From Calothrix sp. NIES-4105 (GTDB lineage: Bacteria; Cyanobacteriota; Cyanobacteriia; Cyanobacteriales; Nostocaceae), in the NCBI RefSeq assembly GCF_002368415.1, contig NZ_AP018290.1, positions 3,795,614 to 3,859,613 on the forward strand: a stretch of 64,000 nucleotides of DNA. The letters run 5' to 3'. The translations under genes and the position numbers were made by a program. Every line of letters starts with the position of its first letter. The first letter of the stretch is position 1. The notes below the pieces were generated by a model. The model saw only the letters and a program-made list of their open reading frames with translations, searched no databases and was not told the origin of the DNA. Positions 28,009 to 37,122 of this stretch are shown here, one piece after another.

Positions 28009-30181
28009 ATACCATTAGCTCCTCTAAATTGGCTGTAATTTCTTCTCGTGTTCGCCAAACTGGGCGTAACTTTTTCTCTTGCAACATTGGCAATTGTTGA
28101 GTAGCATGTGGTGAACCTGGTTGAGTTGCATTACCGTAGCCAATTAGTGCCATTGCTTTTACAGGTTTAGAAAATTCAATTGCAGCAACATAAGAATCAC
28201 CCGCAACTGGCTGAAACTTTCCTTCAACAGAGGGAGCAAAATTGATGACACGAAAAATACCAAGGTTTCCATCACCACCATTGCCCGGTAAATCTACATT
28301 GCCACGCTTAAGACGGAAAACTTCTCCCCAAGCAACATCTAGCTTTCCATAAGCTTTTTCTACCTTTGCTGCTGCTGTTTCCAATAATGCAACGGCGCCC
28401 TTTGGATTCGCTAAACCATCAGGTGTTATACGTGGTAAGCGTTCAATCCAAGGTTTACTAAAAGCTTTATTAAAATCTAGCTCAACAGCCCAGTTCGCGA
28501 AAAGCACTGCTCCCTGGCTATCTGCATTTGCTTGTCTATCCCATGTTTCTAAAACAGTAGCCGCGCGTTGTGCTACTTCATTGCCATACTTACGCGCTGC
28601 GGGAATTAAATCATCTAAAATCCTGTCTGCCAACTCCATCCGTGTCGAATGCTTGTACAAAATCATTTCATCAAAAGAAATTTTTTCGTCTTCTGATAAC
28701 ATTCTTGCCGAACGCTGCGCGCGGAAATCCATAAAACGCGGCGCCATATAAGCTGGATAATCATCTGGTTTGATAGCGAGTGGAAAGGTAGTAGTCCAAG
28801 GTGGGTCATTGGCATTCTGTAACCAACCACTTGGGGGATCAATAACGCGCGGTAAATCTTGGTAAGGGTGAATTTTTGTCCATAAAGTTTTCGATGTATC
28901 GCCTGGAATAACACCTTCCCAGTATTTAAAATCACCTTGCGAGTGTACTGGAACTTGTCCGTTAAATAAGTGCATGATGTGACCCTCTCGGTCTGCGTAC
29001 ATCACCGTAAACATTGGTAGTTGCAGGCGCCTAAGTACTTTTTGAAACTGTGACAAATTCTGCGCGCGCCCCATATCCCACCACTGTTCTAACGCTCCAG
29101 GGCGGTCAAGCCCAACAACCCGCAGTGCTATGGGTTTACCATCTTTTTGGGTAACAACAGGGCCGTGAACAGAACTCTTGATTTCTAATGGTTCAGAACG
29201 CAACGTCCCATCGTTTTGCTTCACCTTCAACTCGATAGTTTTTGTTTTAAAAGGACGAACTTTACCGTCAAATATATAACCATCACCAAATCGGTTAAGT
29301 TCATATGCGTCCCAACCATCATGAGTATTTACGGTATGAGTCCAGCCCAAATTTTCGTTGAAGGCAATATTTAAAACAGGAATTCCTACTAAACTAGCTC
29401 CGTAAGTATCAATTCCTGGTGCAGTTATTTGTGCTTCATACCACAGAAATAAATCTGACCAAGGTAGGTGTGGGTTAGCTAGAAGCATTGCATTACCACT
29501 CGCAGAACGTTTTGGTGCAATTGACCAACCATTAGACCCAGCTTTTGATTTCTGTTTACTTATACCTAAAACTTGTTCTGGGTTAACCATGAACGTGAAA
29601 TGTAACACTCGTTGAAGGTGAGCTAGTACATCTTCTCCTTTTACAGGCAATACAACTTCAACAGAATCATCAATCAAATTCGGATTTTCTTTTACATAAG
29701 CATTTATCCCTTCTGCAAAACCATCTAGATAGCTGCGGAAAGTCGGATTTTGTGACTCATACCAAGAGCGCGCGCGACTATAGACTCCCATTGTAGTAGT
29801 CCATTTGTCAGATTCTAAGTATTTTTCTCCCCAGTATTCGGCGCCACGTCCTCTTGCCTGACCGTAGAGACGTAAAAGCAAGTCCCCATGACTCTGCATC
29901 TGCGCCCATCCAAAAGCATAGAATGCACTTCGGGCATCTTTACCGTAAATATGAGGCACTCCGTAAGTATCCCAAAGTATTTCAGTACTTCTTGGTGCGG
30001 CGCCGAAACTTTGACACCCCACAACCAAGGCAAAAACGAGAACGATGATAAATGCCCTTACTCGAAGAGGATTTTTTCTCAACGTGCTAAGTATATGAAG
30101 CCGCGCGTTCCAGCAGGGCAGAATACTTTTAAAGGGAATTAAATGTACCCTAGTGATAAACATTATGGTAAACACGCTCAC
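28001..30181 (-). CDS. Penicillin acylase-family Ntn hydrolase (PvdQ/AHL-acylase type), probable lipoprotein
   Basis: A 726-residue secreted Ntn-hydrolase precursor. It has a hydrophobic N-terminal segment with lipobox LVVGC; translation may really begin nearer this signal, for example at a TTG about 30086. The alpha-chain starts EILWDTYGVPHIYG. The motif AGSNGWSIAP puts the predicted autocatalytic nucleophile at Ser216, followed by SGNAMLLANPHLPW and the beta-chain motif NENLGWTHTVNTHD. Relatives such as PvdQ remove a fatty acyl chain from a siderophore precursor in the periplasm. Because the assembly line here starts with a fatty acyl-AMP ligase, maturation by deacylation is an attractive inference. 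It is convergent with the MFS exporter gene. Confidence 0.9.
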   Translation of the reverse strand: MSVFTIMFITRVHLIPFKSILPCWNARLHILSTLRKNPLRVRAFIIVLVFALVVGCQSFGAAPRSTEILWDTYGVPHIYGKDARSAFYAFGWAQMQSHGDLLLRLYGQARGRGAEYWGEKYLESDKWTTTMGVYSRARSWYESQNPTFRSYLDGFAEGINAYVKENPNLIDDSVEVVLPVKGEDVLAHLQRVLHFTFMVNPEQVLGISKQKSKAGSNGWSIAPKRSASGNAMLLANPHLPWSDLFLWYEAQITAPGIDTYGASLVGIPVLNIAFNENLGWTHTVNTHDGWDAYELNRFGDGYIFDGKVRPFKTKTIELKVKQNDGTLRSEPLEIKSSVHGPVVTQKDGKPIALRVVGLDRPGALEQWWDMGRAQNLSQFQKVLRRLQLPMFTVMYADREGHIMHLFNGQVPVHSQGDFKYWEGVIPGDTSKTLWTKIHPYQDLPRVIDPPSGWLQNANDPPWTTTFPLAIKPDDYPAYMAPRFMDFRAQRSARMLSEDEKISFDEMILYKHSTRMELADRILDDLIPAARKYGNEVAQRAATVLETWDRQANADSQGAVLFANWAVELDFNKAFSKPWIERLPRITPDGLANPKGAVALLETAAAKVEKAYGKLDVAWGEVFRLKRGNVDLPGNGGDGNLGIFRVINFAPSVEGKFQPVAGDSYVAAIEFSKPVKAMALIGYGNATQPGSPHATQQLPMLQEKKLRPVWRTREEITANLEELMVFK

Positions 30182-30559
30182 TGATTACAGAACTAAACAA
30201 CTGCTTAACTTCTTTTTAATATTTGCTTTTATTTACCCCTATGAGAGAATAAGGATAATTAGAAAATTTGTCAATTGTTCTTAACCCCTCTTAACGATTT
30301 TTATTTATTGATGGAATAAATAGTACTAAGTGTTCATCACCGAAAATAAGTATCATCTTTGATTGTCGTGTTATCCTAAATTCCTTGCTAGATTGACAAA
30401 ATCGCAGTTAAAACACGCAGAAATAAGCATAAATATGTAAAATTAATAGCATCAATATTTATTTAATCTGAAATTAAATTTAAAATTTAACAATTATTTA
30501 TTAAATTCAAGTGATAAACTATGTCAATTAACTGTATTGTGTATAAGGAGGAAAAAAAT
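30182..30559. other. intergenic region, no gene seen
   Basis: 378 bp, very AT-rich, between the divergent acylase gene and the frameshifted gene at 30560. It ends with a strong Shine-Dalgarno AAGGAGG at 30545-30551. Promoters for both directions must lie here. I saw no good Fur-box match. Confidence 0.5.
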
Positions 30560-31321
30560 ATGAATAATGAAAGGTGTATCAAACAAGTTGATATCTGTTG
30601 TAATTCTGAAGTGTTTATTAAGAGCTTATGCGCTGGCTTGCAAGGTTCTTGTTGTGCTTACAGTTATCAGTTTTCTGCCAAGAGCAATTGCATCTGAACA
30701 AAAGTCAGATACGAGCATTGAAGCACAACCGCTTCAAACAGAAATTACGCAACGAGATTTTAAAATTATTGAACAGTTAGTCACAATTGCCCTGCGTAAC
30801 TCCGCTCTTGTTCAAGAAACAAGAGTGGCAATGGGACCATCGCGCATTTCAAGACATTCTGTTTGTAGAGTTGGCGCCATCTCAAACGACAACAATTTCT
30901 GCGTTACCCGATACTTCATCTGCAAGCGAGCGCAGTTTTTCAGTTACCATCACGGTAGACCCAATTAAACTTGTCGGCGCCGTTTCACTTATTCCAATTA
31001 GAGAAGCTCGTTGCAATGAAGCCAAGCATCAAAAGCGCTTAATAGTTGTGCAATACTATCTTGCGTATCTGCAAGCTCCTTTACGCATCAAAAATAGCTG
31101 CCTACCGAATGCAGAAGTTCGCTCAAAGTTCGCGCGTTGCTAGTCTCAAGGAAGCGACAACTTCTCCAAGAGAACAACTCAATCACCTTGCCAATGCGGA
31201 ATACACAGTAGCTGCAACAGAAATGCTTAACGCTTCGGCACGCGAGCAACTAACGTTAGAGGAACTTGCTGCTTGTATCGGTTTATCTCCGCAGAAAACA
31301 ATTACAATAATCAGCCCTTAA
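30560..31321 (+). pseudogene. frameshifted secreted protein of unknown function
   Basis: Three overlapping open frames together look like one decayed gene of about 250 codons. A perfect Shine-Dalgarno sits 8 bp before ATG 30560, but that frame soon diverges from the signal-peptide frame (ATG 30567: KLISVVILK...VLTVISFLPRAIAS). The signal-peptide frame holds sense up to about 30830 (IIEQLVTIALRNSALVQETRVA). Sense then continues in another frame (FQDILFVELAPSQTTT...VDPIKLVGAVSLIPIREAR...VVQYYLAYL) to about 31080. A third frame ends at 31321 (YRMQKFAQSSRVASL...REQLTLEELAACIGL). At least two, probably three, indels are needed. The helical central part faintly recalls TolC-like helices, but I do not recognise the family. 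Position suggests a former part of the siderophore locus. Confidence 0.65.
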
Positions 31322-31623
31322 TAATAATTAGCATAAAATCAAGCAAACTTCCGACTTCTGACTTTCGACAAAGTTTTATGCCGAATTGGTTCGGCGCCGT
31401 TAAATAAAGCTTCAACAACTATAGAACAGTCGGAGTGAGCTTGAATCTAGCCATAAGAAGATTTATTCATCTCTATCTTGACCAGTTAAAATGCAACCCT
31501 GACGAACGTCCGAAGCGGAATCTAGAGAGGATTATACCCGATCATAAAGCTGAATATACAAAGCGATGGAAAGTAATAGTGATATTATTTCTCAATAAAT
31601 ACTATCTTTTTAGGGATATTACA

Positions 31624-32055
31624 ATGTTAAATAATGAAACGAATGCAATCATTTTCGCTCTCTTATCAGCATTTTTTGCTGCCTTGACCACTATTTTTGC
31701 CAAGATTGGAGTCGAAGCGATTAACCCGAATGTGGCAACTGCTGTCCGCACCGTAGTTATTTTAGTAATGGTTTGGGGCTGGGTTTTTGCAAAAGGACAA
31801 CTAGAAACACTATTGACAATTAGCCTAAAAACGCTGTTATTTCTCGTCTTATCTGGATTGTCAACAGGTTTATCTTGGTTGTTTTACTTTCGGGCTTTAC
31901 AAGTAGGAAAAGCTTCTTTAGTGGCGCCTTTAGACAAATCAAGTTTAGTATTAGTACTAATTTTTTCAGCAATATTTCTCAAAGAACAGCTAACACTACA
32001 AGTCATACTAGGAACTGCCTTGATTGTAGTCGGTACACTGGTTTTAATTTTTTAA
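31624..32055 (+). CDS. EamA-family (DMT) small membrane transporter
   Basis: A 143-residue protein with about five hydrophobic helices and one EamA repeat (FALLSAFFAALTTIFAKIGVE...FYFRALQVGKASLVAPLDKSSLVLVLIFSAIFLKE). This is the usual length of the short single-domain EamA family, so it is probably complete. The frame is open upstream to a GTG at 31435, but the ATG at 31624 begins the first conserved helix and is preferred. It sits between two decayed genes, so it may be a later arrival. Substrate unknown. Confidence 0.85.
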   Translation: MLNNETNAIIFALLSAFFAALTTIFAKIGVEAINPNVATAVRTVVILVMVWGWVFAKGQLETLLTISLKTLLFLVLSGLSTGLSWLFYFRALQVGKASLVAPLDKSSLVLVLIFSAIFLKEQLTLQVILGTALIVVGTLVLIF

Positions 32056-32098
32056 TAGCTCAAGTTATCATTTGTCGCTAAAAAATGATCACCATTAA

Positions 32099-32246
32099 GG
32101 TACAGGTGCTGGTATCTCTGTACTTTACGTTATTTGTGCTTTGTGTATGTCTTTAGTAGGGTTGTGTGGATATAGATTCCACTCACTACGGAATGTTGCA
32201 CATACTGCCAGATTGTGATGCTCCCCAAAATAAGACTCAGCATTAA
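32099..32246 (+). pseudogene. remnant of a second MFS exporter (C-terminal tail)
   Basis: Translation from 32099 gives GTGAGISVLYVICALCMSL then VGLCGYRFHSLRNV, and after a one-frame shift ILPDCDAPQ. This matches the end of the intact MFS exporter at 26689-28008 (GKGAGMALIYTLSAVCMLLV, GVCGYRFRSLRNI, VLPDYDP). No start or upstream part is present. A second, related exporter gene therefore once ended just before the FecCD permease genes and has been deleted. Confidence 0.8.
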
Positions 32247-32351
32247 TGCCTGTTAAGGATACCGCTTGTTGTACCTTAATAGCAAGACATTGCTTGCAAG
32301 CAAAAGCTTAAATGATAAAATATTTCAACTATTAAAATTAATGCTATTTAG

Positions 32352-33395
32352 ATGGCAGGACAACAAATGAGCCAGCTTGAGAGAGGAGCGTATACTGGAC
32401 TACATCGTCATAAAGCATTGCTAGTTGGTTTACTAGTTAGCTTGCTAGTTTTGTTAGCTTGTTTGGTGAAAAGTATTTCCTTTGGTGCCGCTGATATTGG
32501 GTTTAATCAAATATTGAGTTCGTTCACTGTGTTTGACGGTTCGAGGGAACATCTAATTATCCAGACCGTGCGATTACCGCGCTCAATTATAGCCATGTTG
32601 GTAGGGGCAGCGATGGGGACTGCTGGGGCGATAATGCAAGGTGTAACACGTAACCCGCTTGCGGACCCAGGCATTTTGGGAGTCAATGCAGGCGCCGCCT
32701 TTGCTGTAGTAATGGGAATTTTTGCGTTTGGTGCCGCAAGTCCAAGTGTATATGTTTGGTATGCGTTTTTGGGTGCGGGTGTTACTGTTGTCAGCGTTTA
32801 CTTATTGGCATCACTTGGTCGCAGTGGTGTGACTCCACTTAATCTAACTATTGCAGGCGCCGCAACTAGCAGCTTACTTGCTTCATTGACAACAGGAGTA
32901 TTGATAGTCAGTCAGCGAACTCTCGAAGAAATTCGGTTTTGGCTAGCTGGTTCGTTGGCAGGTATCGATGAAAATATTATCTACCAGGTTTTACCTTATA
33001 TATGTGTAGGTATGGTATTAGCGTTTGGTTTATCCAGACAAATTACCGTGATCAGCTTGGGAGAAGATATAGCCAAAGGGTTAGGGCAACAAACGCTCTG
33101 GATAAAGATATTAGCTGCTGTTAGTGTATTGCTTTTAGAAGGCAGTGCAGTATCGGTAGCAGGAGCAATTGGTTTTATTGGTTTAATAGTACCCCATATC
33201 GTTCGGTTTATAGTTGGGGTAGATTATCGGTGGATATTACCCTACAGTGCAATATTGGGCGCCATATTACTCTTAGGGTCGGATACTTTAGCCAGATTAG
33301 TACTGCGACCTCAAGAAATTCCTGTAGGAGTGATGACAGCTTTAGTTGGGGCGCCGTTTTTTGTATATTTAGCTAGAACAAAGATAAAAAAATGA
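32352..33395 (+). CDS. FecCD-family siderophore ABC permease, first subunit
   Basis: A 347-residue permease with about ten membrane segments. Family motifs are VRLPRSIIAMLVGAAMGTAG, GVTRNPLADPGILGVNAGAA, SLGEDIAKGLG and GLIVPHIVRFIVG. It forms the inner-membrane channel with the next protein, powered by the ATPase at 35836 and fed by the lipoprotein at 25700. It overlaps the next gene by 4 bp (ATGA type), showing translational coupling. The ATG at 32352 or the internal ATG at 32367 are both possible starts. Confidence 0.93.
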   Translation: MAGQQMSQLERGAYTGLHRHKALLVGLLVSLLVLLACLVKSISFGAADIGFNQILSSFTVFDGSREHLIIQTVRLPRSIIAMLVGAAMGTAGAIMQGVTRNPLADPGILGVNAGAAFAVVMGIFAFGAASPSVYVWYAFLGAGVTVVSVYLLASLGRSGVTPLNLTIAGAATSSLLASLTTGVLIVSQRTLEEIRFWLAGSLAGIDENIIYQVLPYICVGMVLAFGLSRQITVISLGEDIAKGLGQQTLWIKILAAVSVLLLEGSAVSVAGAIGFIGLIVPHIVRFIVGVDYRWILPYSAILGAILLLGSDTLARLVLRPQEIPVGVMTALVGAPFFVYLARTKIKK

Positions 33396-34438
33396 AGTCG
33401 CTAGTATTTCGCTCTCCCCTTGGTATCTCGCTTCGTGTCCAACGTCGCGTTCCTTCTGTTTTACTAATTTTGACAATTATTACTCTAGCTGCAATGGTGA
33501 TTAACACCTTAGTTGGAGAATATCCGACTCCACCTTTAATCGTTATCAAAACAGTACTAGGAATAGATACAGGAAATCCTGACTACGCTTTTGTTATCAA
33601 TACTTTAAGATTACCAAGAATCATCACAGCATGTTTAGTTGGAATGGCATTAGCTATTTCTGGAACTATTATGCAGGGTATCACTCGTAACCCTCTCGCA
33701 GACCCAGGTATTATTGGTGTTAACGCTGGCGCCAGTTTAGCTGCGGTTAGTTTAATTGTATTATTACCAAGTGTGCCAGTAGGATTTTTACCCTTATCAG
33801 CTTTTGGCGGTGCCTTACTTACATCTATATTGATATACTTTCTTTCATGGGATAGAGGAACGCATCCAATTCGTTTAATTTTAATTGGTGTCGGAATATC
33901 TGCCGTAGCTGGTGCATTTACTAGCTTGATGATAACATTTGGGAATATATACGATGTTAGTCAAGCTTTGGTATGGTTAGCAGGTAGTGTTTATGGAAGA
34001 ACTTGGGAACAGGTATTTTCTCTATTACCGTGGTTAGCTGTATTTATTCCTTTGTCATTAATTTTGGCGCCGCAATTAAATGCTTTGAATTTGGGTGATG
34101 ATATTGCCAAGGGTTTGGGAAGTCGAGTTGAATGGCAACGTAGTTTACTTCTGTTAATTAGTGCTGCACTTTCAGGTAGCGCTATAGCAACCGCTGGAAC
34201 AATAGGGTTTGTGGGATTAATTGCTCCTCATATTGGGCGCCAGCTAGTAGGGGGAAATCATCAAGGTTTAATGCCTGTGACTGGTATGATAGGCGCCATG
34301 ATTGTTGTGTTGTCAGATTTTGTGGGCAGAACTATTTTTGCTCCTATTGAGCTTCCTTGCGGAATTGTTACTGCTGTTATTGGGGCGCCTTACTTTGTGT
34401 ACTTGTTGATACAAAGCCGCAAAACTGGCAACGGATAA
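33392..34438 (+). CDS. FecCD-family siderophore ABC permease, second subunit
   Basis: A 348-residue permease paralogous to its upstream neighbour. Shared motifs are LRLPRIITACLVGMALAISG, GITRNPLADPGIIGVNAGA, LGDDIAKGLG and GLIAPHIGRQLVG. The start overlaps the previous stop by 4 bp. Together the two form the usual heterodimeric permease of Fe3+-siderophore importers. The stop codon lies within a short run of inverted 9-mer repeats (34428-34454). Confidence 0.93.
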   Translation: MKSLVFRSPLGISLRVQRRVPSVLLILTIITLAAMVINTLVGEYPTPPLIVIKTVLGIDTGNPDYAFVINTLRLPRIITACLVGMALAISGTIMQGITRNPLADPGIIGVNAGASLAAVSLIVLLPSVPVGFLPLSAFGGALLTSILIYFLSWDRGTHPIRLILIGVGISAVAGAFTSLMITFGNIYDVSQALVWLAGSVYGRTWEQVFSLLPWLAVFIPLSLILAPQLNALNLGDDIAKGLGSRVEWQRSLLLLISAALSGSAIATAGTIGFVGLIAPHIGRQLVGGNHQGLMPVTGMIGAMIVVLSDFVGRTIFAPIELPCGIVTAVIGAPYFVYLLIQSRKTGNG

Positions 34439-34454
34439 AACGGATGTAACGGAT
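34428..34454. repeat. three tandem 9-mers, inverted relative to 9901-9927
   Basis: GCAACGGAT, AAAACGGAT and GTAACGGAT in tandem; the reverse complement is the ATCCGTTRY series seen at 9901-9927. The permease stop codon is inside it. The two copies lie about 24.5 kb apart in opposite orientation, so they could act as inversion substrates. Confidence 0.65.
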
Positions 34455-34680
34455 AGTGTACGCACATCTCTAAGACTAAATGAAACTATTCTCAGTTATT
34501 TCTATAACTATCTTGTGGGATGGGCATCCTTGCCCGTCGTACCCATTATACAAGAGTTACTATAAATAATAATTTGCAATAAATGAGATTTTAGGATAAA
34601 CTCACTTTAATCACAAATGAATATTATTCCTAATAATTTTGCACTAGGTGTGCTTGTGATTTTATTTTTAGGAGAATTTG

Positions 34681-35448
34681 ATGTCTACACTAACAGATGT
34701 TCTGTGGTTGACTACGAGTCCTAGTTTAGGATGCTTTAACCAGCCTTTGTTTGAGTACTTGGTGCCAAGGGTAAGAGTACAAGAGTGGAAGTGTTACCCC
34801 AATGAAGACAAAGGAGGTTGCTTAGATGCAGCAGTTTCACGGCTTCATCACTACTTAAACTATCAGAGCAAAAAGTTACATCTTATTGGACATAGCACAG
34901 GAGGCTTACTAGGGTTACTTTATACTTGTAAATATCCGGAAACAGTTGAATCTTTAACTTTGTTGGCTGTCGGCGCCGATGCTGCTGTTGACTGGCAATC
35001 TATTTACTATGAGCATATCCCATTTAAAAATCGCGCTTCGGTTTTAAACAGCATGGCTTATAACTTATTTGGATACCAAGATAAATACACAGTTAAAAAG
35101 CTAGAAGGGATTTTAGAGCAAGATTTAAATAACTCACTTTCGCCTCACTCGTTGTATAAAAAAGTTTCACTACGTCCTACGAGCGTTAAAGTTCCACTGC
35201 TGATTTGCGGTAGTTACGATGACATAATAGTTGAACCAGATATGGTGCGAGCATGGCAACCTTATCTGAAGCCAAGCGACCGCTTGATTTTATGTCCTGA
35301 AGGAAAACATTTCTTCCACTTCTTCCAGCCAGAGTTTATTAGTACTGCTATGCTTAATTTTTGGCGCCATCACAACCTGCACCAGCAATTTCCCGATGCT
35401 TTGCAAAAATACTCGGTAAGGTTAACCCAAGGTGAATCACTATGTTAG
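34681..35448 (+). CDS. alpha/beta-hydrolase fold protein
   Basis: A 255-residue hydrolase. The nucleophile elbow is GHSTGG (Ser near residue 73), a likely acid is in CGSYDDIIVEPD, and the catalytic His is in PEGKHFFHFF. No signal peptide, so cytoplasmic. The ATG at 34681 is preferred because TTAGGAG ends a few bases upstream; a TTG directly before it could extend the protein by one residue. Within a siderophore locus such enzymes act as esterases that open the ferric siderophore or as editing thioesterases for the NRPS. Which applies here cannot be told from sequence. Confidence 0.85.
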   Translation: MSTLTDVLWLTTSPSLGCFNQPLFEYLVPRVRVQEWKCYPNEDKGGCLDAAVSRLHHYLNYQSKKLHLIGHSTGGLLGLLYTCKYPETVESLTLLAVGADAAVDWQSIYYEHIPFKNRASVLNSMAYNLFGYQDKYTVKKLEGILEQDLNNSLSPHSLYKKVSLRPTSVKVPLLICGSYDDIIVEPDMVRAWQPYLKPSDRLILCPEGKHFFHFFQPEFISTAMLNFWRHHNLHQQFPDALQKYSVRLTQGESLC

Positions 35449-35552
35449 ATTATTTAAGAATCTTTCTTATCTAACTTTAGACGGACTCAAAAAATTATTA
35501 AGAATCTATCTCAAATAGAGTTTATTCAAAAGGGAACTATGAGACTTTGGTA

Positions 35553-35807
35553 ATGTCCACAAATTACCTAGGGAAAAGTATGATTGCAAGTTTGGATGAC
35601 ACCAAGCGTAGCGCAATTGGTATGGAAATAGCAGATATCAAAGTATTGCAACAAGTGTTGATTGACAGTGAACAAAAATTATTGCCCGCAGTAAGTAGTG
35701 ATAAAGAAATTAGCGACCGTTTAAATGATTTTATTAAAGACGACCAACAAAACCCAGTTATCTTTTCGCGGATATTCTTCCAGAAGAAAATGCTAATACG
35801 GCGCTAA
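35553..35807 (+). CDS. small protein of unknown function, possibly frameshifted at its 3' end
   Basis: An 84-residue reading frame (NYLGKSMIASLDDTKRSAIG...LNDFIKDDQQN) with no family I recognise. After the run TCTTTTCGCGG near 35761-35771 another frame gives a sensible, acidic-to-Cys-rich end (DILPEENANTALTGCFCPYI then CC) stopping at 35839. That end would overlap the convergent ATPase gene by 4 bp. The leader-plus-Cys-tail layout recalls a ribosomally made peptide precursor, but no modification enzyme is nearby. It follows the hydrolase gene by about 100 bp. Real gene likely; function unknown. Confidence 0.45.
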   Translation: MSTNYLGKSMIASLDDTKRSAIGMEIADIKVLQQVLIDSEQKLLPAVSSDKEISDRLNDFIKDDQQNPVIFSRIFFQKKMLIRR

Positions 35808-35835
35808 CAGGATGTTTTTGTCCATATATTTGTTG

Positions 35836-36627
35836 CTAACTTCTTGTCTTTTTTCCAATTGGTATACACATTGGTGTTCCAACTACTGGGTCGCTCACAA
35901 TACGACACTCTAAACCGAACACTTCGCGCACCATTTCTTCAGTCATTACCAAACTGGGTTCTCCTGCTGTGTAAACTCTGCCGTTACTTACTGCAACTAA
36001 ATAATCTGCATATCTACATGCTTGGTTCAAGTCGTGAAGTACCATGACAATCGTGCGTTTCTGAGTTTGGTTTAACTCTAAAAGTAAATCTAGTACTTCG
36101 ATTTGATGCGCTAAATCTAAATATGTAGTCGGTTCATCCAATAGTAAAATATCAGTATCTTGCGCCAAAGCCATTGCTATCCAAGCACGTTGTTTTTGTC
36201 CACCAGATAAAGTATCAAGTGCGCGGTCTGCTAACTCAGTTAAATCAGTAGTTGCCAAAGCAATTTCCACCATTTCCTCATCTTTTTTTGACCATTGCTG
36301 TAGCCAAGTTTGATAAGGATAACGACCTTGTGCTACTAAGTCACGAACTGTTAAACCTTCGGGTGCAGTCGGCGCCTGTGTTAAAATTCCTAATTGTTTC
36401 GCTATCTCTTTAGTAGAAAGCTTACTCATCGCAGCACTATCAAGATAAACAGCACCTGTTTGTGGTTTGAGCAAACGTGCTAAACCTCGCAATAAAGTAG
36501 ACTTACCACAACCATTGGCGCCGACCAAAGCTGTAATTTTGCCCCCAGGAATAGCTAGAGTCAGGTCATAAATAATTGTATTTCCATCATATGCAAGTAC
36601 AAGACTGTTAGTTGATAGTGCTTTCAT
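35836..36627 (-). CDS. Siderophore ABC transporter ATP-binding protein (FecE type)
   Basis: A 263-residue ABC ATPase. Walker A is GANGCGKST (residues 36-44), the Q-loop is near [10 protein letters not shown], the signature is [12 protein letters not shown], Walker B is [13 protein letters not shown], and the H-loop is VLHDLNQA. It belongs with the FecCD permeases at 32352-34438, although it is encoded on the opposite strand, convergent with the small gene at 35553. A hairpin at 36668-36689 separates it from the upstream exbD gene. Confidence 0.94.
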   Translation of the reverse strand: MKALSTNSLVLAYDGNTIIYDLTLAIPGGKITALVGANGCGKSTLLRGLARLLKPQTGAVYLDSAAMSKLSTKEIAKQLGILTQAPTAPEGLTVRDLVAQGRYPYQTWLQQWSKKDEEMVEIALATTDLTELADRALDTLSGGQKQRAWIAMALAQDTDILLLDEPTTYLDLAHQIEVLDLLLELNQTQKRTIVMVLHDLNQACRYADYLVAVSNGRVYTAGEPSLVMTEEMVREVFGLECRIVSDPVVGTPMCIPIGKKTRS

Positions 36628-36667
36628 AATTTAATTTATTTTACGTTCATAACAATGAACCCCAAAC

Positions 36668-36689
36668 TCTCCCCAAAGCATTGGGGAGA
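36668..36689. terminator. candidate hairpin between exbD and the FecE gene
   Basis: Perfect 9-bp stem TCTCCCCAA / TTGGGGAGA with an AGCA loop in the 87-bp gap between exbD and the ATPase gene. GC-rich stem, but no clear T-run follows on the minus strand, so termination is only possible. Confidence 0.5.
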
Positions 36690-36714
36690 ATCAGGGTACT
36701 TTAAACTTGTGAAG

Positions 36715-37122
36715 TTATTTTGGATTTTGAGTAGCAATAGCTAACTTAGCACCTTTAACTTGACGAACTTTGTCCATAACTTCAACAATATCACCGTGTT
36801 CAACTGTTCTATCAGCATTAATTACTATTACAGACTCGGGGTTTGCACCAACGATAGTGCGAATCTGTTCAGTTAATGCATCAACTTTTGTTGGTTTTTT
36901 ATTCAGACTAATTTGTCCGTTTGATTCGACTGTCACAGTGACTTTAGTCGGAACTTGTGATTTCTGTGAAGTTGCTGCTTGTGGTAAGTTTACAGGTAAA
37001 CCTTCTTGCCGAGTTAGAAACAGAGTGGACATAATGAAAAACGTCAGAATCGCGAAAATAACGTCAATCATCGGCACAATATTAATAGTTGCTGGAATAT
37101 CTGGTTCATCTTGTAGCCGCAT
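36715..37122 (-). CDS. exbD: Biopolymer transport protein ExbD
   Basis: A 135-residue inner-membrane protein with one N-terminal transmembrane helix (IVPMIDVIFAILTFFIMSTLF) carrying the conserved membrane Asp (MIDVIF), followed by a periplasmic domain (VNLPQA...VIVINADRTVEHGDIVEVMDKVR). It forms the proton-driven motor with ExbB and TonB that energises the outer-membrane receptor. It overlaps exbB by 17 bp. Confidence 0.94.
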   Translation of the reverse strand: MRLQDEPDIPATINIVPMIDVIFAILTFFIMSTLFLTRQEGLPVNLPQAATSQKSQVPTKVTVTVESNGQISLNKKPTKVDALTEQIRTIVGANPESVIVINADRTVEHGDIVEVMDKVRQVKGAKLAIATQNPK

